Part shown: positions 1 through 8,460 of the stretch, in pieces
How the letters are laid out: the number at the start of each line of letters is the position of its first letter
How positions within the stretch are numbered: position 1 is the first letter of the stretch
DNA from: Candidatus Poribacteria bacterium
GTDB taxonomy: Bacteria; Poribacteria; WGA-4E; WGA-3G
Assembly (NCBI GenBank): GCA_022827885.1
Contig: JAJEIP010000011.1
Coordinates: 1 to 64,000 of the forward strand
DNA: 64,000 nt
Direction of reading: 5' to 3'
Program-made: the position numbers and the translations under genes
Notes under the pieces: model-generated
Seen by the model: only the letters and a program-made list of their open reading frames with translations
The model's database searches: none
What the model was told of the DNA's origin: nothing

Positions 1-117
1 ACTGCCTGGGATAACCACCGAGCGTTTCTCTTTTATGGCAACTGCGGGTATCGGACCGTAGATTGGACTTACGAGTTTGTCAAAAACCTCTCCGAAGCAC
101 CGACACAGAAGTGGTAG
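1..117 (+). CDS. C-terminal end of an unidentified protein (partial)
   Basis: An open frame runs from base 1 to a TAG stop at 115-117 and gives 38 residues ending in APTQKW. The start lies outside the window. The fragment is rich in aromatic residues (WDNHRAFLFYGNCGYRTVDW), which looks like real protein, but I cannot assign it to a family. It converges on the methyltransferase gene that ends at 134. Confidence 0.5.
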   Translation, partial: TAWDNHRAFLFYGNCGYRTVDWTYEFVKNLSEAPTQKW

Positions 118-133
118 TCTGTAATTCAGACAA

Positions 134-817
134 TCAGTCCAACTTTAACCGCAGCATCTCGTTCCCTGTCTTCTGAAAATGATACGGAACACGTTCAACC
201 GAGCAAGCAATATCTTCTTTTTCAAGGACATCGATAACGGGTGATAAGAAACGGGAAGGGTTACTGTTAACATCAACGATTGGGAAAATCCTTACCTCAG
301 TTCCAATACGAAGGAGTTCTCGTATCGCATTGAGGTGGAACGCTAAATCTCTGTTTTCGGAATAGAAAAAGAGGAGATGTGCAGAGAGCACGAGGTCGAA
401 GCGACCGTCGAGGAAGGGTAAATTCGGGAGTGATGCGTCTATGTAGCGTCCGTGTTGCTTGCCGTTCTCAAAGTCTTGACAGAACGTCTCCATCGCCTGC
501 ATCCTGATTTCAGCCAATTCATCAACAGACGCGATATGTGTCCAGACGAACTTATCCCGGTTCTGTCGGGCTTGCGCGATAACATCGTCGTAGGTGTCCC
601 GAATTCGCTGGCGCAATTCCGTCTCAGAATACCGATAAATCGGATCGACCGAGACGATCGGCGTGCCACGCTGGTGCATCAAGGCATTGAATGACGCGGG
701 ACCCCCGCCTACATCGATAATGTCCCGCGCCAAGTCGTCCTCAGAGAGGTTAAACATACCCAAGTATTCGTCAAACGATCTCCCCCACGGCACGATGTCT
801 TCGTAATGGAAATCCAT
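134..817 (-). CDS. class I SAM-dependent methyltransferase
   Basis: A 227-residue protein with a Rossmann-type SAM-binding start: IIDVGGGPA at about residues 33-41 is motif I, and SVDP with Asp58 at the end of strand 2 would bind the ribose. A FDLVLSAHLLFFYS stretch near 140-153 fits motif IV. The substrate cannot be told from sequence. Its ATG shares one base with the stop of the upstream PhyH gene (TAATG), and no Shine-Dalgarno is visible, so translation is probably coupled. Pairing with a PhyH oxygenase suggests a small tailoring unit, which is inference. Confidence 0.8.
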   Translation of the reverse strand: MDFHYEDIVPWGRSFDEYLGMFNLSEDDLARDIIDVGGGPASFNALMHQRGTPIVSVDPIYRYSETELRQRIRDTYDDVIAQARQNRDKFVWTHIASVDELAEIRMQAMETFCQDFENGKQHGRYIDASLPNLPFLDGRFDLVLSAHLLFFYSENRDLAFHLNAIRELLRIGTEVRIFPIVDVNSNPSRFLSPVIDVLEKEDIACSVERVPYHFQKTGNEMLRLKLD

Positions 818-1860
818 TATTGAGCAGCCCCAGCATTGATTTCTTGGAGAACTGCCGCCGCTCGCTGTGCTAATTCGGTCGTCGCATCGCGCTTGAGTGC
901 TCGGTTTAAGTGTAGGATGGCGCGTTCATCTCCGTTGCTTGCCAATTCCAACGCTTCCTCAAACCCTTTGTTTCCGTAACTGAAGTCCCTCGGCAGAACA
1001 GTCAAGTCACGGTCTTTCCAATAATACTTCAGTTCATCGGATTCCCAATTGCGGTAGACATCTTCCCACTGAAGGGAGTTAAAAAGGTTCAAGTGCGGTT
1101 CAAGCATGTGCTCAGCGATCGGATCATCGACAGCCTGATAGCGGTTGTCGAGCGATACGCGGAGCCGATCCTCGGTCAGATTCGGCAATGCCTTGTGAAT
1201 GGTCAAAGCAGGGAAGATGAGCGTATCACCAGCCTCATAGTTTGTGGAATGCCATTCACCCGACAACTCGTCCTCATTGACACACAAACTGCCAGCACCG
1301 AGTGAAAAGTGGTGTTCCATGACCTTATTGACTTTATGCGAACCCGGTAGAACTGCTAAACCTCCCAATTCTATCGGGCAATCCCCAATGGGTGCCCAAC
1401 AGGTGTAGGTCTGGAAATTTCCTTGGAAGTGGACGAAGTCTTGGTGTATCGGCGTGGTGTGCGCCGTGTATTTAGGGAACCAGAGGCGCGCAATCTTCTG
1501 TGGATGCGGGAGCACCTCTCTACCGACAATCTTCTCCACCATATCCACGACTTCATGCCAGTGTCCCGACCGGTGGAACGCCTCTAACTTATACACTTCA
1601 TGGTATACATCCGTATACTCAGAATCGCCTTCGGTACACTGGGTGGATATATCGGCGATGCCGTCCATGGGGTCAGTCCCCGCAACGAGCCAACCGCCTT
1701 CCTGCATCGTCGTTAGCATCTCTCGCCGTAACGCCCAGAGTTTGTCGGGATCTTGCAGCTTCTTGAAGAAAACATACCCGTCGTCCGAGATCCGGTGACG
1801 CAATTCTTCTGGATCATTCATCGCATCGTTAGATACGCGAAGTTCTTTTAATGCTTTCAT
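817..1860 (-). CDS. phytanoyl-CoA dioxygenase (PhyH) family protein
   Basis: A 347-residue Fe(II)/2-oxoglutarate oxygenase of the PhyH family. The facial triad is visible: H139-x-D141 within TTPIHQDFVHF, and the distal His222 in ALTIHKALPN. It is followed by Arg232/Arg234, which would hold 2-oxoglutarate. These enzymes hydroxylate small organic substrates, and the substrate here is unknown. A strong AAGGAGGAG lies 5 bases before the ATG. The stop is fused to the start of the next methyltransferase. The C-terminal 70 residues are helical and charged, beyond the core oxygenase fold. Confidence 0.88.
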   Translation of the reverse strand: MKALKELRVSNDAMNDPEELRHRISDDGYVFFKKLQDPDKLWALRREMLTTMQEGGWLVAGTDPMDGIADISTQCTEGDSEYTDVYHEVYKLEAFHRSGHWHEVVDMVEKIVGREVLPHPQKIARLWFPKYTAHTTPIHQDFVHFQGNFQTYTCWAPIGDCPIELGGLAVLPGSHKVNKVMEHHFSLGAGSLCVNEDELSGEWHSTNYEAGDTLIFPALTIHKALPNLTEDRLRVSLDNRYQAVDDPIAEHMLEPHLNLFNSLQWEDVYRNWESDELKYYWKDRDLTVLPRDFSYGNKGFEEALELASNGDERAILHLNRALKRDATTELAQRAAAVLQEINAGAAQ

Positions 1861-1878
1861 TGGTGCTCCTCCTTGTAT

Positions 1879-2088
1879 CTATCCGTGTTCGTCTCCGTTC
1901 TGTGAGGGGGGCGGTTCATTGAAAGGAATGCCTTTCGCCTCGGCTGCGAGTCTGCGTCGATTCCAAGCGGCAACGGCTTGGTATGCTTCTGCGCGCCCCT
2001 GCTCGATACCTTGTTCAATACCTTGTTCTTTCGCCTTTGCAAGGCTTTGTGCATGTTCAACACGCCATTCGTTAAAACGCCTTAACAT
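1879..2088 (-). CDS. small coiled-coil protein of unknown function
   Basis: A 69-residue protein read from an ATG with AGGAAGG 7 bases upstream. Its middle is a degenerate heptad-like run with three EQGI/EQGR units (KEQGIEQGIEQGRAEAYQ), followed by WNRRRLAAEAKGIPFNEPPP. The DNA repeats the codons directly (CTTGTTCAATAC words on the plus strand). I do not recognise a family. It resembles the C-terminal tail seen on some transposase- or nuclease-like proteins, so it may be a free-standing remnant. It is the first gene behind the promoter at 2130-2158 and precedes the PhyH gene by 18 bases. Confidence 0.55.
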   Translation of the reverse strand: MLRRFNEWRVEHAQSLAKAKEQGIEQGIEQGRAEAYQAVAAWNRRRLAAEAKGIPFNEPPPSQNGDEHG

Positions 2089-2129
2089 AACTTTTCCTTC
2101 CTACTTGGATGGCGACTTCAGGTATTGAC

Positions 2130-2158
2130 ATTATAACATATGCGTAACGAAAAATCAA
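2130..2158 (-). promoter_or_regulatory. sigma70-type promoter for the 2088-134 operon
   Basis: On the minus strand TTGATT (2158-2153) and TATAAT (2135-2130) are 17 bases apart. The -10 box is perfect and lies about 40 bases upstream of the small coiled-coil gene. The likely unit is small protein, PhyH, methyltransferase. Confidence 0.7.
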
Positions 2159-2183
2159 TTTTTTTAGATTCAGCAAATCCCCT

Positions 2184-3005
2184 CTATGTTCTATTTTTCT
2201 CAAGCCAATTGACGGCAAAGTCAACCACGGCACGTTGTGGCATCAGCTGGCAGTTGGCATTGCCGACCTTGCCGTGTCGAACCACGTTTCCCGCGTCAGA
2301 CCGCAAAAAATCCTCACCGATCTGATCAAAATCTGAAGCATCTATATCGATATTTTCAAAGGTTGTCCACGTCCTTGAACCTGCCTCTGAGATCGGGGCA
2401 CCCTCTCGGAAGAGACGTTTGGTCGGAAAGTCTGCCCGGTATTCTGCGAGATGTATGGACGTGTTGTTTGAATGCCCAACACCGAGGAGAAGAACGGAAC
2501 CCTGCAATTCGTAAATTCTGGCAAGTGGTGAATTTTCGCCCAAACCAAATCCTAAAGAATGATTAGTTGTGACATACAGGGCTTGCGGACCGCTTGCACA
2601 AAAGGAGCTCTGCGGATGCCCACTGCGGAGGACGCCTTTTTGCTTTCGGAACGTTTCGACAATTCTGCCCATCGAACGGGTCGGGGTCAAATCGGGATCA
2701 TAGGCGGGCATCGTTTCGCGTATTGTTTGCCACCACGACGCCGGCACGGGTGGGTTCTCCCACTGACTCGGGTCGCTGAGGTCAGTCGAGTGTGTTGGCA
2801 TCACAAGTGTGCCAGTTTCCCCTAAGACTTCCTGCAGCGCGATAATAACGGCGACGGGACCCCCGCACACCCATCCCATCGCGCTCAAGGACGAATGGAC
2901 GAGTAAGACCATCCCCTTTTCAATACCGAGTGCTTTAAGATCCGTCTGCAGCGACTCGATCGTGACAGGTGTCTTCGTCTTGTGAACCACTTGACTTTCA
3001 GGCAT
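2184..3005 (-). CDS. AAC(3)-family N-acetyltransferase
   Basis: About 273 residues resembling the aminoglycoside 3-N-acetyltransferase (AAC(3)/YokD) family, which transfers acetyl from acetyl-CoA to an amine. LLVHSSLSAMGWVCGGP near the N-terminus and LLGVGHSNNTSIHLAEYRA near residue 200 are the typical signatures. The His in TSIHLAE is close to the conserved acetyl-CoA/substrate region. The ATG at 3005 follows AGAGGG and is preferred over an upstream in-frame TTG. Chromosomal members often act on unknown amines, so a resistance role should not be assumed. It follows a methyltransferase gene by 13 bases, so the two are probably co-transcribed. Confidence 0.85.
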   Translation of the reverse strand: MPESQVVHKTKTPVTIESLQTDLKALGIEKGMVLLVHSSLSAMGWVCGGPVAVIIALQEVLGETGTLVMPTHSTDLSDPSQWENPPVPASWWQTIRETMPAYDPDLTPTRSMGRIVETFRKQKGVLRSGHPQSSFCASGPQALYVTTNHSLGFGLGENSPLARIYELQGSVLLLGVGHSNNTSIHLAEYRADFPTKRLFREGAPISEAGSRTWTTFENIDIDASDFDQIGEDFLRSDAGNVVRHGKVGNANCQLMPQRAVVDFAVNWLEKNRT

Positions 3006-3018
3006 TATCAATTACCCT

Positions 3019-3840
3019 CTATTTCGTCCCTATTGCAAGGACATGCGCACTCATACCGAGTATTGAAGGCTCCGCTTCGACCTTGCGAATCATATCTAAG
3101 ACCATAGCGCGTTGCGCAGGATCTGTCCAGTAGCTTTCAACAGATCTGAAAAGCCATGCCGGTCCTTCCACAGCCAGCGTTGCCTGATGCAGAAAGCCAG
3201 CTTCGACCACTTCAGAACCAAGGGCTTCCGGACGGTGAAGATGCGCGTCTGTAAAGTACTTAAGGCTCTCGGTTGGGTTACGATGGTAACCCGTTTCAAG
3301 GTCGTTTTGAACGATGTCCATGTGAACAGGAGTCCTGAACCGATCCTCAAAAAAACTGTGGAGCATAGACGCAAAACGTGAGATACCGGCAGCAAGCATA
3401 ACGCCTCCCTTTCGCAGGGCACGATGTGCCTCGCTGAGCGCAAGCAGCCGTTCACTTTTATCAATCAGATGATAGAGCGGTCCCAATAACAGAACGGCAT
3501 CCGCTGACATAGACGCAAAACGCAGTGCCCGCGCATCACCAAGCGATATGCTGGCAATCGGGTGTTCCGACTGTTGATTTGAGGCATCTTTCGCTTGTTC
3601 AATATGTAAATCCACAGGATCCACGAGGTGGACCTCATAGCCTGCCTTTGCTAACCAGCAGGCATACGGACCCGGACCGCCACCGATGTCCAAAACGACT
3701 GCCGGTGGCACAGGTAGATAGCGTGTGATGATCTCTTGCGTCCGCGTAAATTCTATCTGTCCTTGGACATTGTTTGTGAGTCTTTTCGATTCTTGCGTCT
3801 GTCTATAGAACGAGAGAATCTCATCAGAAAGTTGATACAA
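3019..3840 (-). CDS. class I SAM-dependent methyltransferase
   Basis: A 273-residue methyltransferase of the UbiE/Methyltransf_11 type. Motif I is VVLDIGGGPGPYA at about residues 48-60, Asp74 closes strand 2 (HLVDP), and SADAVLLLGPLYHLID is the motif IV region. The start appears to be TTG, preceded by GAGGAATTAAAAA, a leader sequence that recurs elsewhere in the window. The substrate is unknown. It lies in tandem with the AAC(3)-like gene and another methyltransferase, suggesting an accessory modification cluster. Confidence 0.82.
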   Translation of the reverse strand: MYQLSDEILSFYRQTQESKRLTNNVQGQIEFTRTQEIITRYLPVPPAVVLDIGGGPGPYACWLAKAGYEVHLVDPVDLHIEQAKDASNQQSEHPIASISLGDARALRFASMSADAVLLLGPLYHLIDKSERLLALSEAHRALRKGGVMLAAGISRFASMLHSFFEDRFRTPVHMDIVQNDLETGYHRNPTESLKYFTDAHLHRPEALGSEVVEAGFLHQATLAVEGPAWLFRSVESYWTDPAQRAMVLDMIRKVEAEPSILGMSAHVLAIGTK

Positions 3841-3868
3841 TTTTTAATTCCTCATCAAGTCAGTCATC

Positions 3869-4639
3869 TCAATATTTAGCAACATAGACAGCACCTTTTG
3901 AAGGGGATTGCCACGTAAGTTGGACCTCAGAGAATCCCGCCTCTTGAAGAATGTGGGTTTGTGTCTCTGGGGACAGGGTAATATCGTAATTCCACTCGGC
4001 GCGGTCGCCACCTGGGAGTTTCACAATCCATCTGTTGTACCAATAGAGTATATTCTTTTCCTCTTCAACCGTAGCAACCTGATCACCTTCTATGTAAATA
4101 CCAGTTGTTCGCAGCGCCTTTCGTGCCTTTTTGTAGATGGCAATCTTCCGTTCTGGAACGAAGTGATGCATAGTTAGCGTGGAAATAGCGTAGTCGTATG
4201 CGTTATTCCCAAATGAAAGTTCTAACAAAGAACCTTGCTTCAACCTCAACTGCTCGGCTTTATTAGCGAATTTCACGCCGAGTTGCTCAAGCATGTTAGG
4301 TGCTCTGTCAATCGCCGTAACTTTGGCATTAGGGGCTCTCGCGAAAACGAATTCAAGTTGAATACCCGTCCCACAACCGAGATCCAGGATGTCAATCGGT
4401 TCATCCGTCTGTGGTATCTGAAGGGCGACAGCCTGATAGAACGGATCGTCGGGTGCAGCACCAAACTTCTGATCCCAAATATCAGCAGTTGAATTGAAGA
4501 ACCCTGGGAGTTCTTCAATTCCGTCGGTTGTCCATTGGGGGACATCATCACCTGAAGGTCCAGGCGCAATGCGTAGTTGTGCCGCCCGCCGCTGAAATTC
4601 ATCGTTTATGGATTGAATTCGAGGCTTGTCTTTTGGCAT
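3869..4639 (-). CDS. class I SAM-dependent methyltransferase
   Basis: About 256 residues from the ATG at 4639, which has AAGG 8 bases upstream. An in-frame TTG at 4687 gives a 16-residue extension that I do not favour. Motif I is ILDLGCGTGI at about 84-93, with TAID as the acidic strand-2 end and YAISTLTMHHF as motif IV. This is the pattern of trans-aconitate or generic small-molecule methyltransferases. It lies 28 bases upstream of the preceding methyltransferase, and both are read leftward, so they are probably one unit. Confidence 0.82.
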   Translation of the reverse strand: MPKDKPRIQSINDEFQRRAAQLRIAPGPSGDDVPQWTTDGIEELPGFFNSTADIWDQKFGAAPDDPFYQAVALQIPQTDEPIDILDLGCGTGIQLEFVFARAPNAKVTAIDRAPNMLEQLGVKFANKAEQLRLKQGSLLELSFGNNAYDYAISTLTMHHFVPERKIAIYKKARKALRTTGIYIEGDQVATVEEEKNILYWYNRWIVKLPGGDRAEWNYDITLSPETQTHILQEAGFSEVQLTWQSPSKGAVYVAKY

Positions 4640-4687
4640 GTTAGTTACCTTGCTTTGTTTTGTGTGGTGAAGAGAGTCCTTAACCAA

Positions 4688-5446
4688 TCATCGGGTCTGT
4701 TTCACCCATGCCCATGTTGTCGTCAGTTTATCTTCTGGGTCAACAGAAAGCGGTTCGAGATCCAAGGCGTTGGTAACATCAATGTAGTTCGGTTTTCCAA
4801 ACCCACCGTCGCCATCATTGCCGTTTTTGGTATTATCGTTGGCGTTGCCTTCATCGAAAGTGTAGTGGGCGTTTAAGCCCTCTTCATCGCCGTTGAGCAC
4901 CTTCATCATGAACTCATTAATCTCTTCCTCGGTTCGAGCGACTTCCCAGATACGGATTTCATCGATGGACCCCGTACAGAACCAACTTTTGCTATCACCG
5001 ACACCGATGTACAGTGAAGCGTCAGTTGCCGCTAATTCCTTTGCTCCGAAAGGTGCGGCACCCTTCTCCTCCCCATCAATATATGTCCGCATCTCTTTAC
5101 CGTCCCAGACCCCAGCAACATGTTGCCATTCGTTCGGCTCCAATCCGGGGACATCCAGGATTTTTGTGCCGGGCCAGAGGACAAACCGTAATCCGTTTCC
5201 GTTTTGGACAATTTCTGGAAAGATGTAATCCCGTTGGCCGCCCCAGTCCTTTGCAAGGCACTCACCGACGGGTTTGCTCATGTTCATCCACGCCTCAATC
5301 GTTATAGCGGTTTTAGGATTTAAGCTGTCACTGTTTGGGACTTCGATAGCCGTCGCGCCATCTAACTCCAGTGCCAGATTTTTCGCCCAAAGTGTGCCGG
5401 GCATTGCCAAACTGATAACGAGGATCATAAAAAACAGAACTTTCAT
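4688..5446 (-). CDS. secreted LamG-domain protein with C-terminal TWxxxK tag
   Basis: A 252-residue exported protein. Residues 1-21 form a clear signal peptide ending in LWA. The rest is one concanavalin/LamG-type beta-sandwich: AITIEAWMNMS, GNGLRFVLWPG, NEWQHVAGVWDGKEMRTYIDG and GSIDEIRIWEVARTEEEI are textbook LamG_3 landmarks. Such domains bind carbohydrates or other ligands outside the cytoplasm. The last residues are DKLTTTWAWVKQTR, one form of the C-terminal signature shared by eight loci in this window. An Ala replaces the usual Gly after Trp. Confidence 0.85.
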   Translation of the reverse strand: MKVLFFMILVISLAMPGTLWAKNLALELDGATAIEVPNSDSLNPKTAITIEAWMNMSKPVGECLAKDWGGQRDYIFPEIVQNGNGLRFVLWPGTKILDVPGLEPNEWQHVAGVWDGKEMRTYIDGEEKGAAPFGAKELAATDASLYIGVGDSKSWFCTGSIDEIRIWEVARTEEEINEFMMKVLNGDEEGLNAHYTFDEGNANDNTKNGNDGDGGFGKPNYIDVTNALDLEPLSVDPEDKLTTTWAWVKQTR

Positions 5447-5524
5447 GGTTTTCCTCCTGCGTTGCCAATTTCATCAATTAGCAATTGGCAATTAGCAATC
5501 ATTTATTTTATTTCTCGATTTGGC

Positions 5525-6427
5525 TTACCTTTGTGAAGCCAGATCGTCAAGCATCTGGCGGATGTTGTGTTCACCACTGTCAATAAATAGAGGTGCTAAA
5601 GGACCTCGACCGTGTAAAGTCTGAAGTAGGGTATCAATCTGTATCATACGCTGTTGCGGTGTATGGCACTTGAGCCATCTTTTAACGAAGTCGCGCGCGG
5701 GTCTCGGGTTACCAGTTCTGAGTGAACGGGTGCTTTTACGCCACGCCTGCCATCTAAAGGTATATTGGCAGTTCGGACATTCGAGTTTCTCATCCTTCTT
5801 TTTCAAACTTTTTCGGTAATCTCGCCATCGACGTTTGTACCCGCAGGCTGTACATTCGATATTGCCGTGCTGATGCAGCGCAACCGCTTGACACTTCGGG
5901 CAGTGCAACGCAGGCGTGGGATGTCGGTTTTTAGCGGTTCGATCCATCGACGGCGGATCCGGTCTACGGACAAGACCAAAACAGTGCGGACACGGTAAAA
6001 GGACACGGGTTCTCACGGATTGCTTATAAGCTTCTGGGGTCCATGTTTCACCACAAGCGCATCTTAGCACAACCTCTTTCTGTAGAACAGTGCGACAGTC
6101 GAAACATCGCGGGACGTTTCGGAGTGCCTGACGGCAGTCGCGCCAAAGCAGCCGCTCGACACAGTGTGGGCAGCGGAACCAGTGTTCGTGCGTGCCACCT
6201 TCACCCTTACTAAAGAGCGGATCAATGCGGCGCGTTACCTTTGTGCTACACTTCGGACACGGCACCCCTCCGCCTCGGTAAACGTCGGCGACTGTCGCGA
6301 TGTCTACACAGCGCGCATAGAGTTCCCATCCGACATCGTGTAGCAATGTATCATCGTAGATACCGAGCCGAGTATACCGATAGAGTTGACGGATTTTGAT
6401 GGGTTTTACACGCGGTGCCCAATCCAT
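5525..6427 (-). CDS. multi zinc-ribbon protein of unknown function
   Basis: About 300 residues with eight Cys pairs: C57/C60, C86/C89, C108/C111, C123/C125, C146/C149, C176/C179, C192/C195 and C217/C220, enough for four zinc ribbons. Each second knuckle is followed by a W-x2-[YAC]-[KR] element (WRDCRQAL, WTPEAYKQS, WRDYRKSL, WQAWRKS), so the ribbon plus helix is an internal repeat. The C-terminal 55 residues are a separate alpha-helical domain. No known family came to mind; nucleic-acid binding is a guess. GGAGG lies 5 bases before the ATG at 6427. An earlier ATG at 6439 overlaps the stop of the preceding oxidoreductase (TAATG). Confidence 0.75.
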   Translation of the reverse strand: MDWAPRVKPIKIRQLYRYTRLGIYDDTLLHDVGWELYARCVDIATVADVYRGGGVPCPKCSTKVTRRIDPLFSKGEGGTHEHWFRCPHCVERLLWRDCRQALRNVPRCFDCRTVLQKEVVLRCACGETWTPEAYKQSVRTRVLLPCPHCFGLVRRPDPPSMDRTAKNRHPTPALHCPKCQAVALHQHGNIECTACGYKRRWRDYRKSLKKKDEKLECPNCQYTFRWQAWRKSTRSLRTGNPRPARDFVKRWLKCHTPQQRMIQIDTLLQTLHGRGPLAPLFIDSGEHNIRQMLDDLASQR

Positions 6428-6438
6428 TTCTGCCTCCA

Positions 6439-7458
6439 TTAGACCGATATTTGAACGACCTCTCCGGTCTCAATGCTATGGCTAATTGCCTCCAAGACGC
6501 GCATGTTCTGGTAGGAATCTTCGAGGCTGGCGTGGGGTTGGGTCCCCGCTTGCAATGACGCTGCCCAATGCTGCATCTCTTCGAGATAACCGGGTCTGCC
6601 GATGCTATGGAACGCCGTGTTGAGATCCCATTCTTCAGTGGGTGAATCAGCATAACCACCACCCGTACCGAGCCATGTCGGCATACGGTAACGGCGCAGT
6701 CTGCGTGTCTCCAACACCTGAATCGCCTGATCGCCAGTGCCTTTGACGAAAACCATTGCTTCCAAGACAGGACCGGTGCCGAGTGTCATCGTACCGATAC
6801 CGCCATTCTCATAACGCAGGTTCACGGACATTGAAACCGTACTCGATGCAGCATCAACTGTGCCTGTGGCGTAGACTTCGCTGACCTGTCCCATAAAGAA
6901 ACGCATACAATCGGTCGGATGGATTACCTGATCGAGCATGAAGGGCCACGCAAAGGGCGATCCTGCTTCTTGAAGACGCGGACCCGGGGCGAGGTATCGG
7001 GTATGGTATTGGCAGGCTTCACCGAACGCCTCTTCGTCCATCAACTGCTTGGCAATCTGGTGTGCAGGCGCATGTCGCCACATCGTGCCAACCATCCCTG
7101 TTTTGCCTGTCTCAACTGACGTATCGACGAGCATCTTCGCGCCTTCAGCGGTCGTCGCAGGTGGCTTTTCGGTGTAGATATGATAACCGCGTTGGAGACA
7201 CGCAATACCGATGTCACGGTGAAGTTTATCCTCCGGTCTACCGACAACAGCCACTGCGTAGAGATCTTCATTTTTGAACATCTCATTGTAATCGGTATAA
7301 TGACGGAGTGCCCCGAACCTTCGGGCGTTCGATGCTGCTTTCTCTTCGACGAGATCACAGGTAGCGACAAATTCAAATTCTGGCACCATCGGTATGCACT
7401 GTTGCAATTGCGATGACATGCCACCACAGCCAATAAAAGCAATTCGGATTTTATCCAT
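6439..7458 (-). CDS. Gfo/Idh/MocA family oxidoreductase
   Basis: A 339-residue NAD(P)-dependent dehydrogenase of the glucose-fructose oxidoreductase / inositol dehydrogenase class. The N-terminal Rossmann start is IRIAFIGCGGMS, and the catalytic-lysine motif is intact (YTEKPPATT, Lys98). The C-terminal half is the typical beta-sheet substrate domain. The sugar or polyol substrate is unknown. The leader AAAGGAAAATTAAAAA before the ATG matches a recurrent leader in this window. It sits upstream of the zinc-ribbon gene with a 1-base stop/ATG overlap. Confidence 0.87.
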   Translation of the reverse strand: MDKIRIAFIGCGGMSSQLQQCIPMVPEFEFVATCDLVEEKAASNARRFGALRHYTDYNEMFKNEDLYAVAVVGRPEDKLHRDIGIACLQRGYHIYTEKPPATTAEGAKMLVDTSVETGKTGMVGTMWRHAPAHQIAKQLMDEEAFGEACQYHTRYLAPGPRLQEAGSPFAWPFMLDQVIHPTDCMRFFMGQVSEVYATGTVDAASSTVSMSVNLRYENGGIGTMTLGTGPVLEAMVFVKGTGDQAIQVLETRRLRRYRMPTWLGTGGGYADSPTEEWDLNTAFHSIGRPGYLEEMQHWAASLQAGTQPHASLEDSYQNMRVLEAISHSIETGEVVQISV

Positions 7459-7531
7459 TTTTTAATTTTCCTTTACTTTGACCTATTCAAAAAGTTGAGC
7501 AACCCGACAGGAAAACCCGCCTCCTTACAAA

Positions 7532-8251
7532 CTATGCTATTCCTAATAGGTCCGCCAATTCGTTAAAATCACTGGCGACGAGGTCGGACGGATGCGCATT
7601 TACGCCTTGTGTTCTGCCGGGTCCGTATTCCAACGGGCGCGGCACCAACGCTGTTTGAAAACCGACGGCATGCGAGGCGCGGAGATCGCCAGGGTGTGCG
7701 GCGACCATCATCACTTCATGCGGAGACAAACCTAGCAGCGCGGCGGCAGTTTCGTAAACTTCAGGATCAGGCTTGTAATGCCCCGTTAACTCGGCAGACA
7801 GGATACAATCCCACGGGAGTCCCGAAAATTTTGCCATATTGGTGAGCAAGGCAACGTTGCCGTTAGAGAGCGTAGCGATGATATACCGCGTGCGGAGTCG
7901 TTGCAAACCGCTGACTGCATCGGGCCACGGTTTGAGTCGATGCCAGACCCGATTCAGATGGTCTTTATCGGCTTCACTTAAGCCCTCGATTTTAAATTCA
8001 TCAAGAAGGCTATCCAAAATGAGTCGATGCAGTGCGTCAATGTTCTGCCACGGTAATTCGCCTTGTCGAACCCTGTTCATCGCGGGCCCGTAACCGGCAC
8101 GCCATTTCAAGGCGAATTGTGCCCAGTCAATGTCGATACCGTGGGTGTCCCCGAATTTTTCGCCTTCATCAACGATTGAACTGTACCAGTCCACAACCGT
8201 GCCAAAAACATCAAAGGTGAGTGCTTTCACTTGGGAACGCGCGTTTTCCAT
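7532..8251 (-). CDS. haloacid dehalogenase type II-like hydrolase
   Basis: A 239-residue HAD-superfamily protein. FDVFGTVVDWYSS at residues 13-25 carries the nucleophile Asp14 and has the FDxxGTxxD...S form typical of L-2-haloacid dehalogenases. ATLSNGNVALL supplies motif II, YKPDPEVY the lysine motif, and MVAAHPGDLRASHAVGFQTALV the acidic motif with the cap-I family's usual spacing. It would hydrolyse a 2-haloacid or a phosphorylated small molecule; the true substrate is not determinable. AAGGA lies 10 bases before the ATG. Confidence 0.85.
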   Translation of the reverse strand: MENARSQVKALTFDVFGTVVDWYSSIVDEGEKFGDTHGIDIDWAQFALKWRAGYGPAMNRVRQGELPWQNIDALHRLILDSLLDEFKIEGLSEADKDHLNRVWHRLKPWPDAVSGLQRLRTRYIIATLSNGNVALLTNMAKFSGLPWDCILSAELTGHYKPDPEVYETAAALLGLSPHEVMMVAAHPGDLRASHAVGFQTALVPRPLEYGPGRTQGVNAHPSDLVASDFNELADLLGIA

Positions 8252-8384
8252 GGTATTACGTTCCTTTCTGTTCTCTGAGACGTGCTAAGAGGGGAGCGGC
8301 TATTTCTGTGCTGTCTAAAGTTATATCATATATCAATCCGTCGCAATTGTCCATTGAATTTGACGTTTCTGTAAGTATTCCTCT

Positions 8385-8424
8385 AAAAAAAAGCACTCTG
8401 GCGTGAAGTCGGACGCCAGAGTGC
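8385..8424 (-). terminator. intrinsic terminator of the ECF sigma gene
   Basis: A perfect 12-base-pair stem (8393-8404 with 8413-8424, loop GAAGTCGG) is followed on the minus strand by eight T (8392-8385). It lies 37 bases downstream of the sigma-factor stop. This is the clearest Rho-independent terminator in the window. Confidence 0.9.
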
Positions 8425-8460
8425 CAAGGGAGTTTATATGTTGAGGCCTAAGGACCTCTA

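Noticed and set aside
2184-3005. Calling the AAC(3)-like gene an antibiotic resistance determinant
   Set aside because: The family also contains chromosomal enzymes of unknown substrate; nothing in context indicates resistance.
5470-5500. AATTAGCAATTGGCAATTAGC micro-repeat upstream of the LamG gene
   Set aside because: Too short and AT-rich to be distinguished from chance.
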